From contig VTPC01090411.1 in the NCBI GenBank assembly GCA_011009095.1, positions 45,518 through 109,517 of the forward strand: a stretch of 64,000 nt of DNA. The letters are read 5' to 3'. A program made the translations under genes and the position numbers. The stretch comes from Ignelater luminosus (taxonomy: Eukaryota; Arthropoda; Insecta; Coleoptera; Elateridae). The notes beneath the pieces were generated by a model that worked only from the letters and a program-made list of their open reading frames with translations, searched no databases and was not told the DNA's origin. Shown here in pieces: positions 1-12,958 of the stretch. Position 1 is the first letter of the stretch; the number at the start of each line of letters is the position of its first letter.

Positions 1-403
1 GTTTTTGGCCAAAAATTCGCGCACAAGCAACGATGTGTGAGCAGGGACGTTATCATGGTGCAAAAGCCAATTTTTGTTCTTCCACAAATTCGGCCGTTTC
101 TGGCGGATTGCTTCGCGCAAATTGCGTATAACTTGCAGGTAATATTCCTTATTGACCGTTCTACCCTGTGGCAAGAACTCATGATGCACCACGCCCCTGC
201 AATCGAAGAAAACTGTAAGCAAAACCAAAAGCACGCTCTTCGTCGTTCACATCTTCTCGGCCCTCTGAGAACATTTTGTACCATCGATAAACGTTGCTTC
301 GGTCCAAGGTAGCTTCAGCATATGCCACAGTCAACATTCGGAATGCGTCCGCGCACTTAATTTTGTTTTTCACACAAAATTTGATACAGATTCTTTGATC
401 CAT
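1..403 (-). pseudogene. SETMAR-like mariner transposase fragment, internally deleted, cut by window edge
   Basis: This is a remnant of a cut-and-paste mariner transposase of the type often annotated in insects as SETMAR-like or FLJ37770-like. The start is placed at 403, where MDQRICIKFCVKNKIK opens the N-terminal helix-turn-helix region. That frame runs through YRWYKMFSEGREDVNDEER to about base 234. The protein then jumps, out of frame, to the catalytic core: LLTVFFDCRGVVHHEF, then the second catalytic Asp in LLHHDNVPAHTS. Sequence stops at base 1 just after REFLAKN. Roughly 130 residues expected between the two parts, including the first catalytic Asp, are missing, so the copy is dead. The element's 5' leader probably extends to about 535 (matching my memory of this family's leader), but I could not identify a terminal inverted repeat. 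Confidence 0.88.
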
Positions 404-622
404 TTTTTGGAATAGGCAAAAATCGAAGACGAGCCAAAACACGTCCAAGCAAAACAGCTGTCAAAAATTAACTGAACATTCAAAATGGCCGAACTTGTCG
501 GCATAAGTGAGGGACATGAGTACCAACATAACGCCACAAAAAAATCGAAAATCGAATGTACGTAACCCGCGGAAATTCAAGATTCGCGATACTTTTTGAA
601 CAGACATCGTACATACACGGGA

Positions 623-832
623 ACTTTTTATCCACTGTCGAAGACGATTTGCACAAGAAACACAACAAATATGTGGTTCTTATTGGTTATCTTGATCTCC
701 AACTTGACATCCAAAGTACAGATTCTAAGCTCTCTTTATTAGCGCAGTAAAACGTCGTTTCTGGTGTTGATCAGTAAACTCTCCACAAACGTAACAAAAA
801 CTGTCCGGATCGTTCGCACATTTACGGGACAT
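623..832 (-). pseudogene. Fragment of a multicopy Cys-rich arthropod protein family
   Basis: From an ATG at 832 the minus strand reads MSRKCANDPDSFCYVCGEFT and, after two in-frame stops (727-725 and 682-680), continues NLYFGCQVGDQD and then EPHICCVSCANRLRQW. The family, known from many uncharacterised arthropod predictions, normally has an uninterrupted Cys-rich N-terminus of this kind (FCYxCGEFT, YFGCxxGDQD, PHICC). Two stops, and loss of similarity after about residue 70, mark this as a degraded fragment. The Cys pairs suggest a zinc-binding fold, but the family's function is not known to me. It lies next to the leader of the mariner remnant at 1-403. Whether it is a retrocopy or part of a transposon is not visible. 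Confidence 0.7.
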
Positions 833-3800
833 GATTAATGTTTCTATAGTTATCACTCAAAACACAAGAAATTTTCTTTGTTAAGCAGTGATAATACAGT
901 CTTACGAAGCTTCACTCGTTCCATAAAACAGTACTAACACTGAACAGGTACATACATAAGTAATCTCAGTTATGGAAAGTTGAAATAATATTTACAAATA
1001 TTTATCAGAGTGGCATACCTGTTGATGACATGTTAATAGCTTTCTAATATATGCGGAATGCAATTACCTTTTTTCCAAAACTTCTTATCACTAATACGTA
1101 ATTATCTAATGTAATTATAATTACACTGTCCACTGGAACTTCATATGCATATATTTCAAAAATTGCACGGGATAGAAAAAAATCTGAAAGCAGATTTAAA
1201 GTCGGAATGAAAAGTTACATAAGGATTACCTAGTTTTGTTTAAGAATCAAAAACTCTGTTAATTAGTGTTATCATTTATTCGTTTTAGACAAGTCCATGA
1301 CTATTCTCTCAGCATTTCTGGCAGTGTTCTGGTTGCGGTTTTAAATATCTAAATGCGTCTGATGACAAAAAGTAGTAGCAAACTGATTTTGCTATAGTTT
1401 AGGTATGTATATGAAATCTCGAAATAAATATGACATTTTAATGTTAAAACTTTAATCTAATACGTCTTTGGATGAATTAGAATGTCTGATAAAGTTAACT
1501 TTATGGTGTTCGAATTTGTTGAATGACAAGAGAATCTTCCTGCATGTCTTTGAAAATCACTCAGAAAAACTCAGTAAAAACCATTGTAATGCTACAGGCG
1601 ATTTGTACACCCTCAAAGAAGAATTTTTAATGATTTTTAAGTAGCTTTGAAAGTAGTAAAAGTTACCGTAGAAGTTCCACTGAAGTACTTATTACAGTGT
1701 AAGCATAGTTTGTGTTTGGATCAAGTCATCTCTTTAGTTATTAACATTTCTAATTCAAGTTGTGGCCTTACCATGTGTACAATTAAATATTCTACTATAC
1801 ACAAATTTATCTTTATCCTTAGAAGTCTTTTGATATCATTGCGAAAAAAGTTAAAAATGAATATTGTCCAGGGAAAAACTAGTAAACTTTTGCATCAGTA
1901 GCAATTTTTCTGGAACAACCGTTATCTCAAGAGCGAGTAACATCAAAAACGCGAAGAGCAATATAATTTAAATATAACGAACATTTGTTCGGTGCTTAAA
2001 TTTAAATAAAACAAACATTTTTCTCACGCAGAAAAGGCTAAGCTACCGCAATCTTGTTACACTTCCTGCCTGAACGACACCGGAATAAATCGGTTGCCAA
2101 TAGCGTTAGACATTTGAATAGCAATTTGGTTGTGTGGGGTGAAATTCTAATCAGTTTTTACGACGGCACTTTTATAATAACACGCTGTCTGTATGCTCTT
2201 TCGTTTTCGTTTTCTGACACTAACGTCGTTAACGATTCTTGCTGCCAATTCGTTGAAATTAGTGTGTACGGTCGAAAAGAAGAGCAGACAGAAAAACGGA
2301 TCAGACCGTTCCGAAAAATAGTAAACAACCGTCTTTGATCGATTAACATGATAAATTCTCGAGTGGTTCGTGCATTAGCTATACTAACGTTGCCCTCCGG
2401 AAGATTTGGTTCATAGTATAATCACGGTTCAGACGTCTTAAGTTCTGACCGCAAGCTGTTGGAACATCGTGGACAGAAACTCGAAACAGATTCGAGTCTA
2501 CGCCAAATTGAATTACCACATAAAGTTCCTGCTTGATATACCTGAAAATAGTTTTAGATGGTTTAATTAAATCTTCAGGCAATGAACACAGCTTACTCTT
2601 ACTGTATTTTATTCTAATTAAATTGTTTACGGACAAGATGGCTTTTTCAAACAACTTTAATGAAAATTATTTCGCGAATAAAATGATTAAGTCTATATTT
2701 CTGTATATCCGTATTCAAATTTAACCGAAATATTCTGATAACGTGGACGAGACAGAGAGAATTCGTGTCGATAGTTACATCAAAGCGACATAAGCTTTCG
2801 CTAGATTGCTCTCAATAATTACTATGCAAAATTATTAGCATATTAATTAAAGAAAATGTAATTAAAATTGAGTTGTGTCGAATAGGAACGCGATTATCAT
2901 AACCGAGTTGGGACGCGATCAAAATATGTCCGACCATTTGCGAAGTGATCAAAAGTGAGACGTAAATTGCCACTGGAACATCTTCGCTCCTGACGCCTTC
3001 ATTTAAATACGACGACGACATCCTGAACTTGTTTTTATAAACTTGTGAATTCGTTAACATGTAAATTTTCGATAACACGTGCGGGATTTTCAAATTCAAT
3101 TAAAAGCTTTTATCCCTTACATGGTCACACCGACTTGAGATTGAGCTTTTCGGTAGGTGGACGTTTGTTATTCTTCCATGATGGTTGCCTTGACACAAAA
3201 ACTTAAAATATGCATTAACACGGTTTTGTTTTAATAATTAAATCATCTGAAAAAATTAATTAATTACATAAATAGTGTACGCATATTATAAGTTCCCGCC
3301 TTATAAGGGGATTCGATACTAAGCTACATTTTGGTTAATAACAACTTTGATGTAATAATGAGGTCTAAATTAATTTAGGGATTTGATTTTATGAAACAAT
3401 TTGACCTATAATCTTTGAATGCTAATCTAGTACAACAGAGTTTAAATTTAACTTACTTAACGCTTTGAAATTTGGTAATTTTCTTCACGCTACACTCATA
3501 AAAAGCTTTAAGTATATACCTTTCTGTATTTTCAGTCTTTGATCTGGTGATAAATAACACACCTAACCAAAATCATGTTTATTGGGTCATGTTGTGTTAT
3601 TCTTGGTTAAATATTATTTTTCTTACTTCATTGGTCGATTGTATTTTTGTGCAGTAATGAATCGATAACTTCTTTGTTACCTTTTTCCAGTTGCACCTAT
3701 TAAAAATTTGTTTTCATTTGACACCTACATTATGAAAAAATCAGACTACCAGGGTTCATATGTCTCCCATATGTCGTTTTTCAAGTGGGTGACACTAATA

Positions 3801-4828
3801 CAACAACCTAATACCAACGTTCAGGCGGGTTGCCTATCGTCAACTTTTTGTCAACTGGTAGCTGTGTAAAATGTGAACAAATCGAGTTCTTCAGTATGAC
3901 TTCAATTTTGTAAACTCACCTGGAATTTCGACAAATCTAAGATGTTAATAGATAAAATGAGCAAACGCAGGCATCAATTCTAACTTTCAATAGCTTAATT
4001 TTTTATTTTGAATAAAACCAGCACAAAATATTCTCAATCTCAATGCAGATAATACTTACAAAAGACGCTTTAGTTAAATTCTATTTGGTTATTAATACAG
4101 AAATCCAACATCATTTAGATTTTTCGTATTAAGCAGTCGGTTAGCTTAGTGTAACATGGTGGTAAAAACGGTACTATCTGCTGGCACACCAATCACGCTT
4201 GACATAGTCTGCTCTCTTGAGTCAACTGTATCTGAAGAGCTGTAAGCCTTTTCTTTAATACCAAACATAACGCGACTTGCTGTGTAAAAGAAAATAGCAG
4301 CTACACTCAAGTCCTTATGTTAAATACTCTGGAAGAGACTAACGACTATTGAAAATCCTAGGATGACCTCTATTAAGATCTCTTGGGATTTGATGCGTTT
4401 TTTGTAATATACTGACAATATGGTGCAGTAATCAAAAACATGGATCTGCTACCACAATTTCCTCAAAGTTTAGTAGTGCCAAAACGCTCATTTACATGAT
4501 CATTACTAATTAGTAAATCAATTCAAGTTTTACGTCCTGAAATCTTCCGGTTTCTAAAAAATGACGGAGAGCATTTTCTTGACCAAGGAGTCAAGTTTCT
4601 CATTCTCACATGTATGCCACAATGTACACAGACGTGTCATACACTTTCTTTGATCTAAAAATGCTAGTGAATGCATTAATATAGATCCTCTTGACTGTAG
4701 GTGCAAAAGTTTTATTATTGATATGAGTTGAAAAGGGTCGTTTTGGTGTGGTTTCTTCTTGAAATCTTGATTAACATAAAATTTTGTGAAAATCAGCAGC
4801 TGCTACAATTGAACCTAAGTTTGCGTTA
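833..4828. other. Intergenic, no recognised gene
   Basis: No coding region I can recognise and no RNA gene. The stretch is AT-rich. The part from about 2,050 to 3,100 has more CpG dinucleotides and longer short open frames on both strands than its surroundings, which may mark an old unclassified insertion. No terminal repeats were found for it. Confidence 0.5.
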
Positions 4829-4830
4829 TA

Positions 4831-4858
4831 CGAGGGTGGTCTGAAAAGTTTCCGACCT
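4831..4858 (+). repeat. Left terminal inverted repeat of mariner 4831-6109
   Basis: 28 bp identical to the reverse complement of 6082-6109; preceded by TA. Confidence 0.96.
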
Positions 4859-5008
4859 CAACGTGAAGATGGCAGCACTCGTAAATAAAAGCTACTGAAT
4901 TTCGTTGTTCATCTGTTGACAGTTACTCACCAAAGTTTCAGCCATTTTGGACGCGCAGTTTTTATGTAACAGTCGTTTGAGTGAGTTGATGTGAGTTTTT
5001 TTGTGAAA

Positions 5009-6044
5009 ATGGACAAAATCGAGTATCGAGCTGTCATTAAATATTTGTTTTTGAAAGGCAATACGCCTTCGCAAATAAAAGATGAGTTGGATTCTGTATA
5101 TGAGGACTCTGCACCATCATTTACCACAGTGAAATTTTGGGCTGCTGAATTTAAACGTGGCCGTAAGAGCTTGGGAGACGATGAACGTTCGGGACGTCCA
5201 AAAACTGCAACTACCGACGAAAACATCGCCAAAGTTCACCAAATGGTGCTAGACGACCGCCGAATTAAAGTGAGAGAGATAGCAGAGGTTATGAACATGT
5301 CAAAAGAACGTGTTTGTCACATATTAAATCAACATTTAGGCATGAGAAAGCTGTCCGCGCGTTGGGTGCCGCGTTTGCTCACGTGTTCGAATGAATATCT
5401 CCAACGCTCTTTTGGCGCAGTTTAGGCGAAATAAATCCGAGTTTTGGCGCCGATTAATTACTGTAGATGAAACTTGGATACGCCATTATACGCCCGAAAC
5501 AAAAATACAGTCCAAACAGTGGATTACAAAGGGGGAACCGGCTCCAAAAAAAGCAAAAACTGTTTTTTCGGCTGGGAAAGTGATGGCGACTGTTTTTTGG
5601 GATAGTCATGGAGTTATTTTAATCGATTATCTTCAAAAAGGAAAAACCATTACAGGAGCATACTATGCATCATTAGTTGGCAAGCTGAAGGCAGAACTTG
5701 CTAAAAAACGGCCACATTTGCAGAAAAAGAAAATCCTGTTTCACCAAGACAACGCACCGTCTCACACCTCAGCGGTTGCCATGGCGAAAATCCACGAATT
5801 ACGGTTTGAACTGCTTGACCATCCGCCTTACTCACCAGATCTAGCCCCAAGCGACTTCTTTTTGTTCCCTCATCTAAAAATCGCGCTTGGGGGACAAATA
5901 TTTTCGTCAAATGAAGAGGCAATCACCTTCGTGAACAATTATTTTGCAGAGAAAAATGCCGAGTACTATTTGGACGGGTTACAGAGATGGGAGCATCGCT
6001 GGGAGAAGTGTGTAGAGTTACAAGGAGACTATGTTGAAAAATAA
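5009..6044 (+). pseudogene. Mariner transposase (D,D34D), one frame-breaking deletion
   Basis: The start is the ATG at 5009 (MDKIEYRAVIKYLFLKGN), the usual mariner N-terminus. The order is: paired helix-turn-helix DNA-binding half (residues about 1-110), the WVPRLLT linker motif, then the catalytic core with VDETWIRHY (first Asp), HQDNAPSHTS (second Asp) and SPDLAPSDFFLF (third Asp). Exactly 34 residues separate the second and third Asp, the mariner D,D34D signature. It ends GDYVEK at a TAA. A short deletion whose length is not a multiple of three lies right after WVPRLLT, at about 5381-5390. It removes a few codons that family members have there and shifts the second half into another frame. 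No other stop or gap is seen, so the copy is only lightly damaged. Confidence 0.95.
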
Positions 6045-6081
6045 AAAAAAATTTTCAGAAAAAATGTCTTGTATCTTTGTT

Positions 6082-6109
6082 AGGTCGGAAACTTTTCAGA
6101 CCACCCTCG
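6082..6109 (-). repeat. Right terminal inverted repeat of mariner 4831-6109
   Basis: Perfect inverted partner of 4831-4858; followed by TA. Confidence 0.96.
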
Positions 6110-6111
6110 TA

Positions 6112-9100
6112 GGCCTACTATCCTTTAACTCTTGCGTTATTATCCTAACCACCTGCTATTTCGTTACATCTTGCAAGAGGCTTCTTTTGCTTCCGTTTCC
6201 ACTAAAATATGAAAAGATAGTAGTCACGAATATATTAGAATTCACAATTCCCCTTTTACTCTCTTTTTTAGGCTAGATCAAGGTTAGATAAATTGCCTCT
6301 TAGAAAATCTGTTCCTCAATACGTCTAACTTGCAACGGTTGCAGCTGAATTAAATATCATTATTGACAAAAAAATATTCTTATTATATCTTGCCTTGCAC
6401 AGCATTAATACAAGATTATTTCTGGAATATCGCCAGCAGCTGACGATTTAAGGTCAAAGTTAACTTCTAAAATCGCGAGTTACTGGTGCCATTACAAGCA
6501 GGTGAAGATGTTCGAAATCTGCAGTTACGAGCAATTCTAAGCTGCTGAAAACTGAACTGACAAGGCTAGAAAGAGGAACTTTACCATAAGAACACCAGCT
6601 ATCTCTACTTTCTAAGAGGTCTCATTGAGGTGAGCCAAGACCGGTGCTCATAATATGCTCAGTTCTATTAATTCTTACAGATAACCAAGCTATAAGAAAG
6701 CGCTTTATGTTTTTTCAACTGAGAGCAATTAGGAGTTTTTAATTTTAGACACCGAACAAAAATGTAACCAAAGTCACCCTATCGTCGTGGTTAAGTTTAA
6801 AGTCAAAGACGGTCGAAGTCGTTCAAAACCTTGTTTTTCTGTTTCTAAGTAAAGTTGTCAAATCTTGACTAAAGATTTAAATCAATAGTCACCACCCGTC
6901 AGTTAATCACGTCCTCTTAATAGAGCTTCAGATCCAAATTAGAAATTTTGTAACGTCAAGTCAATTGATGTACAAAATAATGACAACAATGCTAATGCAA
7001 CATCGAGGTGACTTTACAGTCTTACCTTACTCGTTTCTTTTTTCATTTTTTTGTACCTTTAAAGATGAAGATTTGTCTGTCTTTATTTTGTATATAACTA
7101 TGTATCTATCACTACTTTCGTAATTGTCGAGATTATTGCTCTTTACGTCTTCTTTTCGTTTGGCTTTCGATATCTTCTGATAGAGGTACTTCATAATATA
7201 CATCTAGCTGCTTTCTTTAAATTATTTGTTAAGAGGAAATTTATTGTGCATATTAGATTCTTGTTTGATGTTTGTTTTTGATTATAGCTTTCGCATTGAA
7301 TTTATATTATAAATTCAGAAAGTTATTAAGTATATATTCATTTTGCATAATTTTTCTGTTCTAAACGATAATTATTGTAAATATTGAAAAATACATTTCA
7401 TGCAGTACTCTTGAAACACATTCCATGCCTGGGGCATTCATCATTTTGCATCAGCGTGTAAGAAATTAAAATGAAGCCACGAATCGTTTGTTGGGGTTAA
7501 TATTCGCGTTTCCGGTCGGAAAAATCATGAATATGTTTCATTTTTATTGGCCATTTATATCTAAATTTATACCACTATGAGAATGCAGTGTTTGCACCGT
7601 GCTTCGTTCAGTTGTATGCCAACTAAGGCCAGGGTAATATTTTTCTGATGTTGGTAATGCTCCCGTGAATAAGGGTTGCAAATATTTGCATTTTAATAGT
7701 TTCTCTTCGTAGACCTTGCAGCTTTTCACTTCTCTTTGTTGATGATATATGCTGATGCTTTAGGACCAAGAGAAATACTTTTGAACATGTGCGCCGTAAA
7801 ATTCTAATCACATAACTATTATGTATTTATTAATCTATTATTTCAGCAGGTTCTAATTAAGATGATTGTGAGCGTGTATATAAATATGTAATCTGACTTC
7901 TTTTTTTAGAAACCCTCACACGCAATTAATAGAGTGAAAATTAACTACTTGAATGAAAAATTCTCCTTGAGTTAAATTAGTAAATTTTCTTTTAGTAGAA
8001 AGACCTATTCTATACTTCCATGTTATTACAAATTCAAAACGACCTCTTGTTGATTATTTTGAAAGAGACCAAATCAAATATTCGAGAAAAATTGTGTTTT
8101 CGAGATCGCTTGCATGCTTACGATATTGGATTTTTCAATTTAAAAAGTAAAATATTGCTGCCTTCTTAACATTTTAATGTTATTCGCATGTACAAAAACA
8201 CAATTTAGAGATTGTTTTCTTTTTTTACTTAATTTACAATTTGATTTTAATTTAAGCAAATTTTTTGCTGTGTAATGTTCATTCGGGACATTGATATTTA
8301 ATTAATTTTGTTTCTCATATGCATAAACTTCCCATGTCTTTCCTTTTGTTCAAGGTCGTATTTATGAATTAGCATTATGCAGATCATACTGCTGATACTG
8401 AAAAATTAAAATATTTAATTTCTAACAAAATTTTTTGTGGATACGGCACAAAAGATATGTGGGAAATGGAAAAACCATCAACAATTATTTATATTGTTGT
8501 TGACACTAACAAGAATAGTGGCGTTGACGATAAGTTCAAAACCTTGGATAAAGACCATCTTTTGAACAAAACATCACAACAGAAGTACAAATCGATGCTT
8601 CTGGTCTGTCAGTCTTTATTTTATTATTTGGAACGACGCGAACACGCACAGATTAGAAATCTAATTCCTGTTAAATACTTATCTCTGAAATACGTTTCAG
8701 GAAGAGTTTTCGAACAACCAATACTCATAATGGACACAGTAACCTAATAAGAGACATATAATCTACGCAGAATTATAATCAAATGGAGAAAAAAACCTCG
8801 AATTGTAAATTGAGATATGGTACCATAGGACAAAGAATCTCTGAATAAATATTAGAAGCAGCAGTTAATGTTTTCTCGAGTCTTATCTCTAGAGTTTAGA
8901 CTGCTAATAAATCATTGCCCGAAAGACTCATCTACTCCTCTAAGCTGACTAGAGCGTATGTATACTCAGTAGTGTTATATTTTTGAACAAAACCGAATTA
9001 AAAAAAACCCAGAAGTTTGTACCTGAAGTCAATGTTTCTATAGTCGGTTAGCAAATTCTGTATCTTCTCTAGCAGATACGCATATAGTAGAAGCATTATT

Positions 9101-12100
9101 CGTGTTTACCTGTATATGTCAAAATTCCTCTTCTTCTAGAGTTTTACTACTTCCGTTAATAGACTCTTGCTTGTTCTGCTCAGAGAGGTGAAAACTCAAA
9201 CCCTAAATTATTGTTTGCTATTAAAATGCTCTCGACAAGCAAATTATGTAATTAGTCTTCAATTTCTCCAGAATTTTTTTTGACATGATCACACTAGCAG
9301 AGTTTTGACATTTTGTGGAAACGTTTGTTAAAGTGAGTGCTTTTCTAAAGAATAATAATTTCTAGTTAAATGATCTTTGCTTTCACATTGCGTAGAATTT
9401 TACGGACGTCAAACCAGGCTCATACATACAAAGTGCTTAAATGCTCAACACCATCAGCACACAAACCTAATAGTCGTCCAATATATTTCAATCTTTTGGG
9501 TGTTACTAGACACCTCGAGTGTTTTCCACTTTACGAAATGCAAAACTAAAGCAAACTTATCGCGGCTTAAAAAAACCGTTTGATAAAAAGTATGATCGAT
9601 TCAAAAAGCTTGAAGTCTAACTAGCTCAAAGAACTAATCAGCTTAAAAAGCTCGAACCGTCCCAACAAGTAAACTGTCCAATACGTTCAATCAGTAGGAA
9701 AAGATCATAAAGCCCCATCTACTCAAAAATAGAAAAACCGAGAAGATTAGAAACAAAATTGATTGCTTGATATTAAAATTTTCTTAAAGATAGAAAGAAA
9801 TTCGACTGACACGATAAATGAGCGATTCAAAAGTCACCACAAGTTTAACTTTTGAAAATCTATTTGATCGAACAGATTCCTCCTGTCTTATAAGAGCCAT
9901 AGAAGCAAAAAAGTCTAATATAGGTGAAAACTTCGGGTATTCTAGGAGAACCTGAACTTTAGACCGTTCAAGGATTCGTTTTAAAATGTATTTTGAGAAA
10001 GAAACGAATGAATCACGCAGAAATCAAAGCAAGGATAACTAACTCTTGAAAAAACAACGCACTTTCTTCTAAGAAGACTACGAACCGTTAGAACTATTTC
10101 TCCTTCATTGCAAAGAAAAAACTGGTAGCAGAGAATGAAGTACCGTACATGTTACAAAGACGCTTGTCCTAGCTGGAACAGATTTGATCAAATCAATAAT
10201 AAATACTTAAAATGTGCAGTACCGGGTTAATAAGAAATCCATAAACAATCAACAGAAAAACTTAAGCGTGGAACACCATAGTCATTCCTATTATGATACA
10301 TACAGATTGAAATTTACAAAATGGACAGATTGTAAAAATCTGAATGTGTTTATCGTGGTATCCGTAGAAACGGGGTCTTATAAACATACAAAAAACTATT
10401 CGTAAAATCTAATATTTCATTAACACCAAGTGAGAGGGAAAAATGTGTCCATAATCACCTTATTCTCAAATAAACTGCAAAGTGACTATATAATTAAACA
10501 ATATGTAAAAAGGGCATTATTCTAGGAATTCTTAGTTAAACACCTATAGAAACATTAATAAAAATAAGATAAAAGAATTAATTTATAGCTAAAGTTCTGT
10601 AACTTTTTAGAGCTATAGATACTGTCAAGTGAGTAAGTTTCAAAGGCAAAACGTGTAACATCTAAACCAGCCTTATTCTTATTAGAATTTGTAGAGTAAA
10701 AATGAGGAACTAAAAAAACAAAATGCTCATCTTCTCCAGAACAACCAGACTCCAGGCCAAAGTTAGAAACTTTTGTAGACTTTCTTAATTAAATCAAAGA
10801 TTGCTGCATTGTTCTTGGTCACCTTTAACATATAGCAATAACTCAACAAAAGTGACCCAAAACTAGAGACCTTTGAAATGGTTCATTGCAATTTATAACT
10901 CCTTTTGCGCCGCTCAGATATTTTGTGATCAGTCTAGATGGACAAAACCATAATCAAGCTTTTATTAGGAGACCACTTCGACATCTTCCTCTGGAAACCA
11001 TCGAAGTAATTACCAAGATATAAACGCCTCAACATGGGCACTATCCAACTTCTCAAACACTACAAAAGTCTCTTCTTTTATAATTTTGTCGTATTTCTCA
11101 ACGTGTTGCGGATCCATGAGATGTACACTGACTTTCGGAGCACTATAAGAACAGAGAGTTTTTATTATTATTTAAAACTTGTGAGTCAGTGAAACTAACA
11201 ATTCGTTAAATGAAGTTTTAGTAATTATGATGAATGATAAATGTATTGTACTTTATGCTAATCAATTGAGTAATGTTATTTACTTTCAATTTTGATGTAT
11301 TGGCTATTGCAATAATGTCAGAAAAAATATAAGTTGTCAAAGGTTACCAATCTGTTTTATTATCTACACCTAAAATAGTTTGTGAGAAGTGTGGAAAAAT
11401 TGTGAAAAGTAATTACGTCTTATTTTTGGGAAAGCGGAGCTCGTAACAATAAAGAGTGGCAGTGACAAGTTACATGGACAGTGCTATCGGCAAAATCTGA
11501 TTAGAGGCATTTTCAGTAAACACTACCCAGTGATCCGAACCTTAAGAATCTTCTGTGAATCTGTTGGTGACATTCGCAAAGAAATTGAGTTGAACTCCGA
11601 CTCAAAGAGTAGGAACTAGGCAAGAATAGTCCACCGTAACATATAGTTCTAACCCCAACACTAAGCAAGGCAGTAAAAAAAAACTAAGTAGCAGACTTGT
11701 TACTTTTAATATTTACTCACAATTCAAGCACGGATATCCAACCAAATAAACGTTAGCAAATTGCGTTCTAGCCACATTCCTTGGCATCGAACGAATAGGT
11801 TTGATACAGTATTCTGTAACATTCTCACCATCCTAGTTGGTAAGAATAATATACGAATGTTTCAATGTCCTACAAGTTGGTGTTTCCTAAGATTGTTTTT
11901 CCTGCATTATTCATATTAAATAAGTACTGCCGCTATATTACATGTCTTACTAACCGAGCAGTTATTTTAATTACCAAAGCCACATCCAGAGATTTGTCAC
12001 TCGTGATTAGACACACATCTCTGGCATTGAACAATCAAATTCAACCCCAAGAAGATCCAAGCAATTCTTTCCAGACATCCTAACATGATTCTAAAAGAAG

Positions 12101-12892
12101 CACTAGCAGATAATCAGATTGTCTAGGACTTTGGATTTTCCAACTGCTAACTACATATGTACGGCAAGCAGGTGTTCTCTTTGTTACAAGTGGAAGCATG
12201 CAAAGCTGTCATCTGCCCAAGCTCATCTATGCATTTCTACAAAAATTCTAGCACGATAACTTTACGAACTGGGCTGTTTAGTGAAGCCCAAATCGCCTTT
12301 TTTACTACCCAGTCGAAGTCATGGTTGCTTTTAGGTAAAACCACATGAAGCCCAGAAATATCATACTCTATGATGCCAGCTGCGTAAATTGACGTTCTAA
12401 CAAGTGGGTTGTGGTAAACGCATAAGTTTACTACTTCTAGTTTTTCTTGCCGTTTCAGGAAGGTGAAAGTTGCCTTTGGAACTAGAGAACTACCCTTATG
12501 ACTGAAAAATTTGCCAAGTTCATAACGGCAATTATTGCTTTGCAGCACAATGATGAAGGTTATGCAATTATTAGGAAACCTGCACTGTTCAATACAACTA
12601 TGTATTATTAGATGTGATTTTAAAAGAGGGCTACTTACTTGTTACCGGGCTACAGACTGATTCTTCAGCCGAAAAACTCTGGCAAGGATAGAAATGATTT
12701 GAATGTTTACATAGATACTGTGATCGTTCATAATAAAATAACCGTTCACCAATCATTTCACAGCAATGGCTACCAAATCAAGCCTGCATTGTTTAATAAT
12801 CCAATCAAAATTTACAGTTCATTTACAAAATCTATTCTTCTTGATGCACGAAATATATATGTACTCTAGCATAATAAGGCATGCTTAGGATA
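6112..12892. other. Intergenic, no recognised gene
   Basis: 6.8 kb of AT-rich sequence without a gene I can name. Open frames at 8457-8747 (+) and 12237-12548 (-) have no family motif and are treated as chance. The texture from about 9,200 to 11,100, with many near-repeated short words, suggests decayed repeats, but I found no termini. Confidence 0.5.
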
Positions 12893-12902
12893 TATGAAAG
12901 TC

Positions 12903-12922
12903 GTTTGAAAAGTCCGTGCAAA
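12903..12922 (+). repeat. Core of left terminal inverted repeat of mariner 12895-14179
   Basis: 20 bp matching the reverse complement of 14160-14179. Confidence 0.9.
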
Positions 12923-12958
12923 AATAAAAACTACTTAATTGTTTGGGGTAAATATTTT

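Larger units (their letters stand above)
4831..6109 (+). mobile_element. Mariner element, full length, perfect 28-bp ends, coding frame broken
   Basis: A 1,279-bp mariner flanked by TA dinucleotides at 4829-4830 and 6110-6111, the expected duplicated target. The ends are perfect 28-bp inverted repeats beginning cgagggtggtctgaaaagtt. Length, ends and internal transposase (5009-6044) all fit the mariner family. Identical ends in both repeats point to a fairly recent insertion or recent common source. Because the transposase frame is broken, this copy could move only with enzyme supplied by another copy. Confidence 0.97.

Noticed and set aside
4137-4205. A-box-like ttagcttagtgtaac suggesting a tRNA
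   Set aside because: No B box at the right distance and no cloverleaf pairing.
8457-8747. 96-codon open frame on the plus strand
   Set aside because: No motif or context to support a gene.
12237-12548. 103-codon open frame on the minus strand
   Set aside because: Reads plausibly but has no family motif, no splice or promoter context, and lies in decayed sequence; chance frames of this length are expected in 64 kb.
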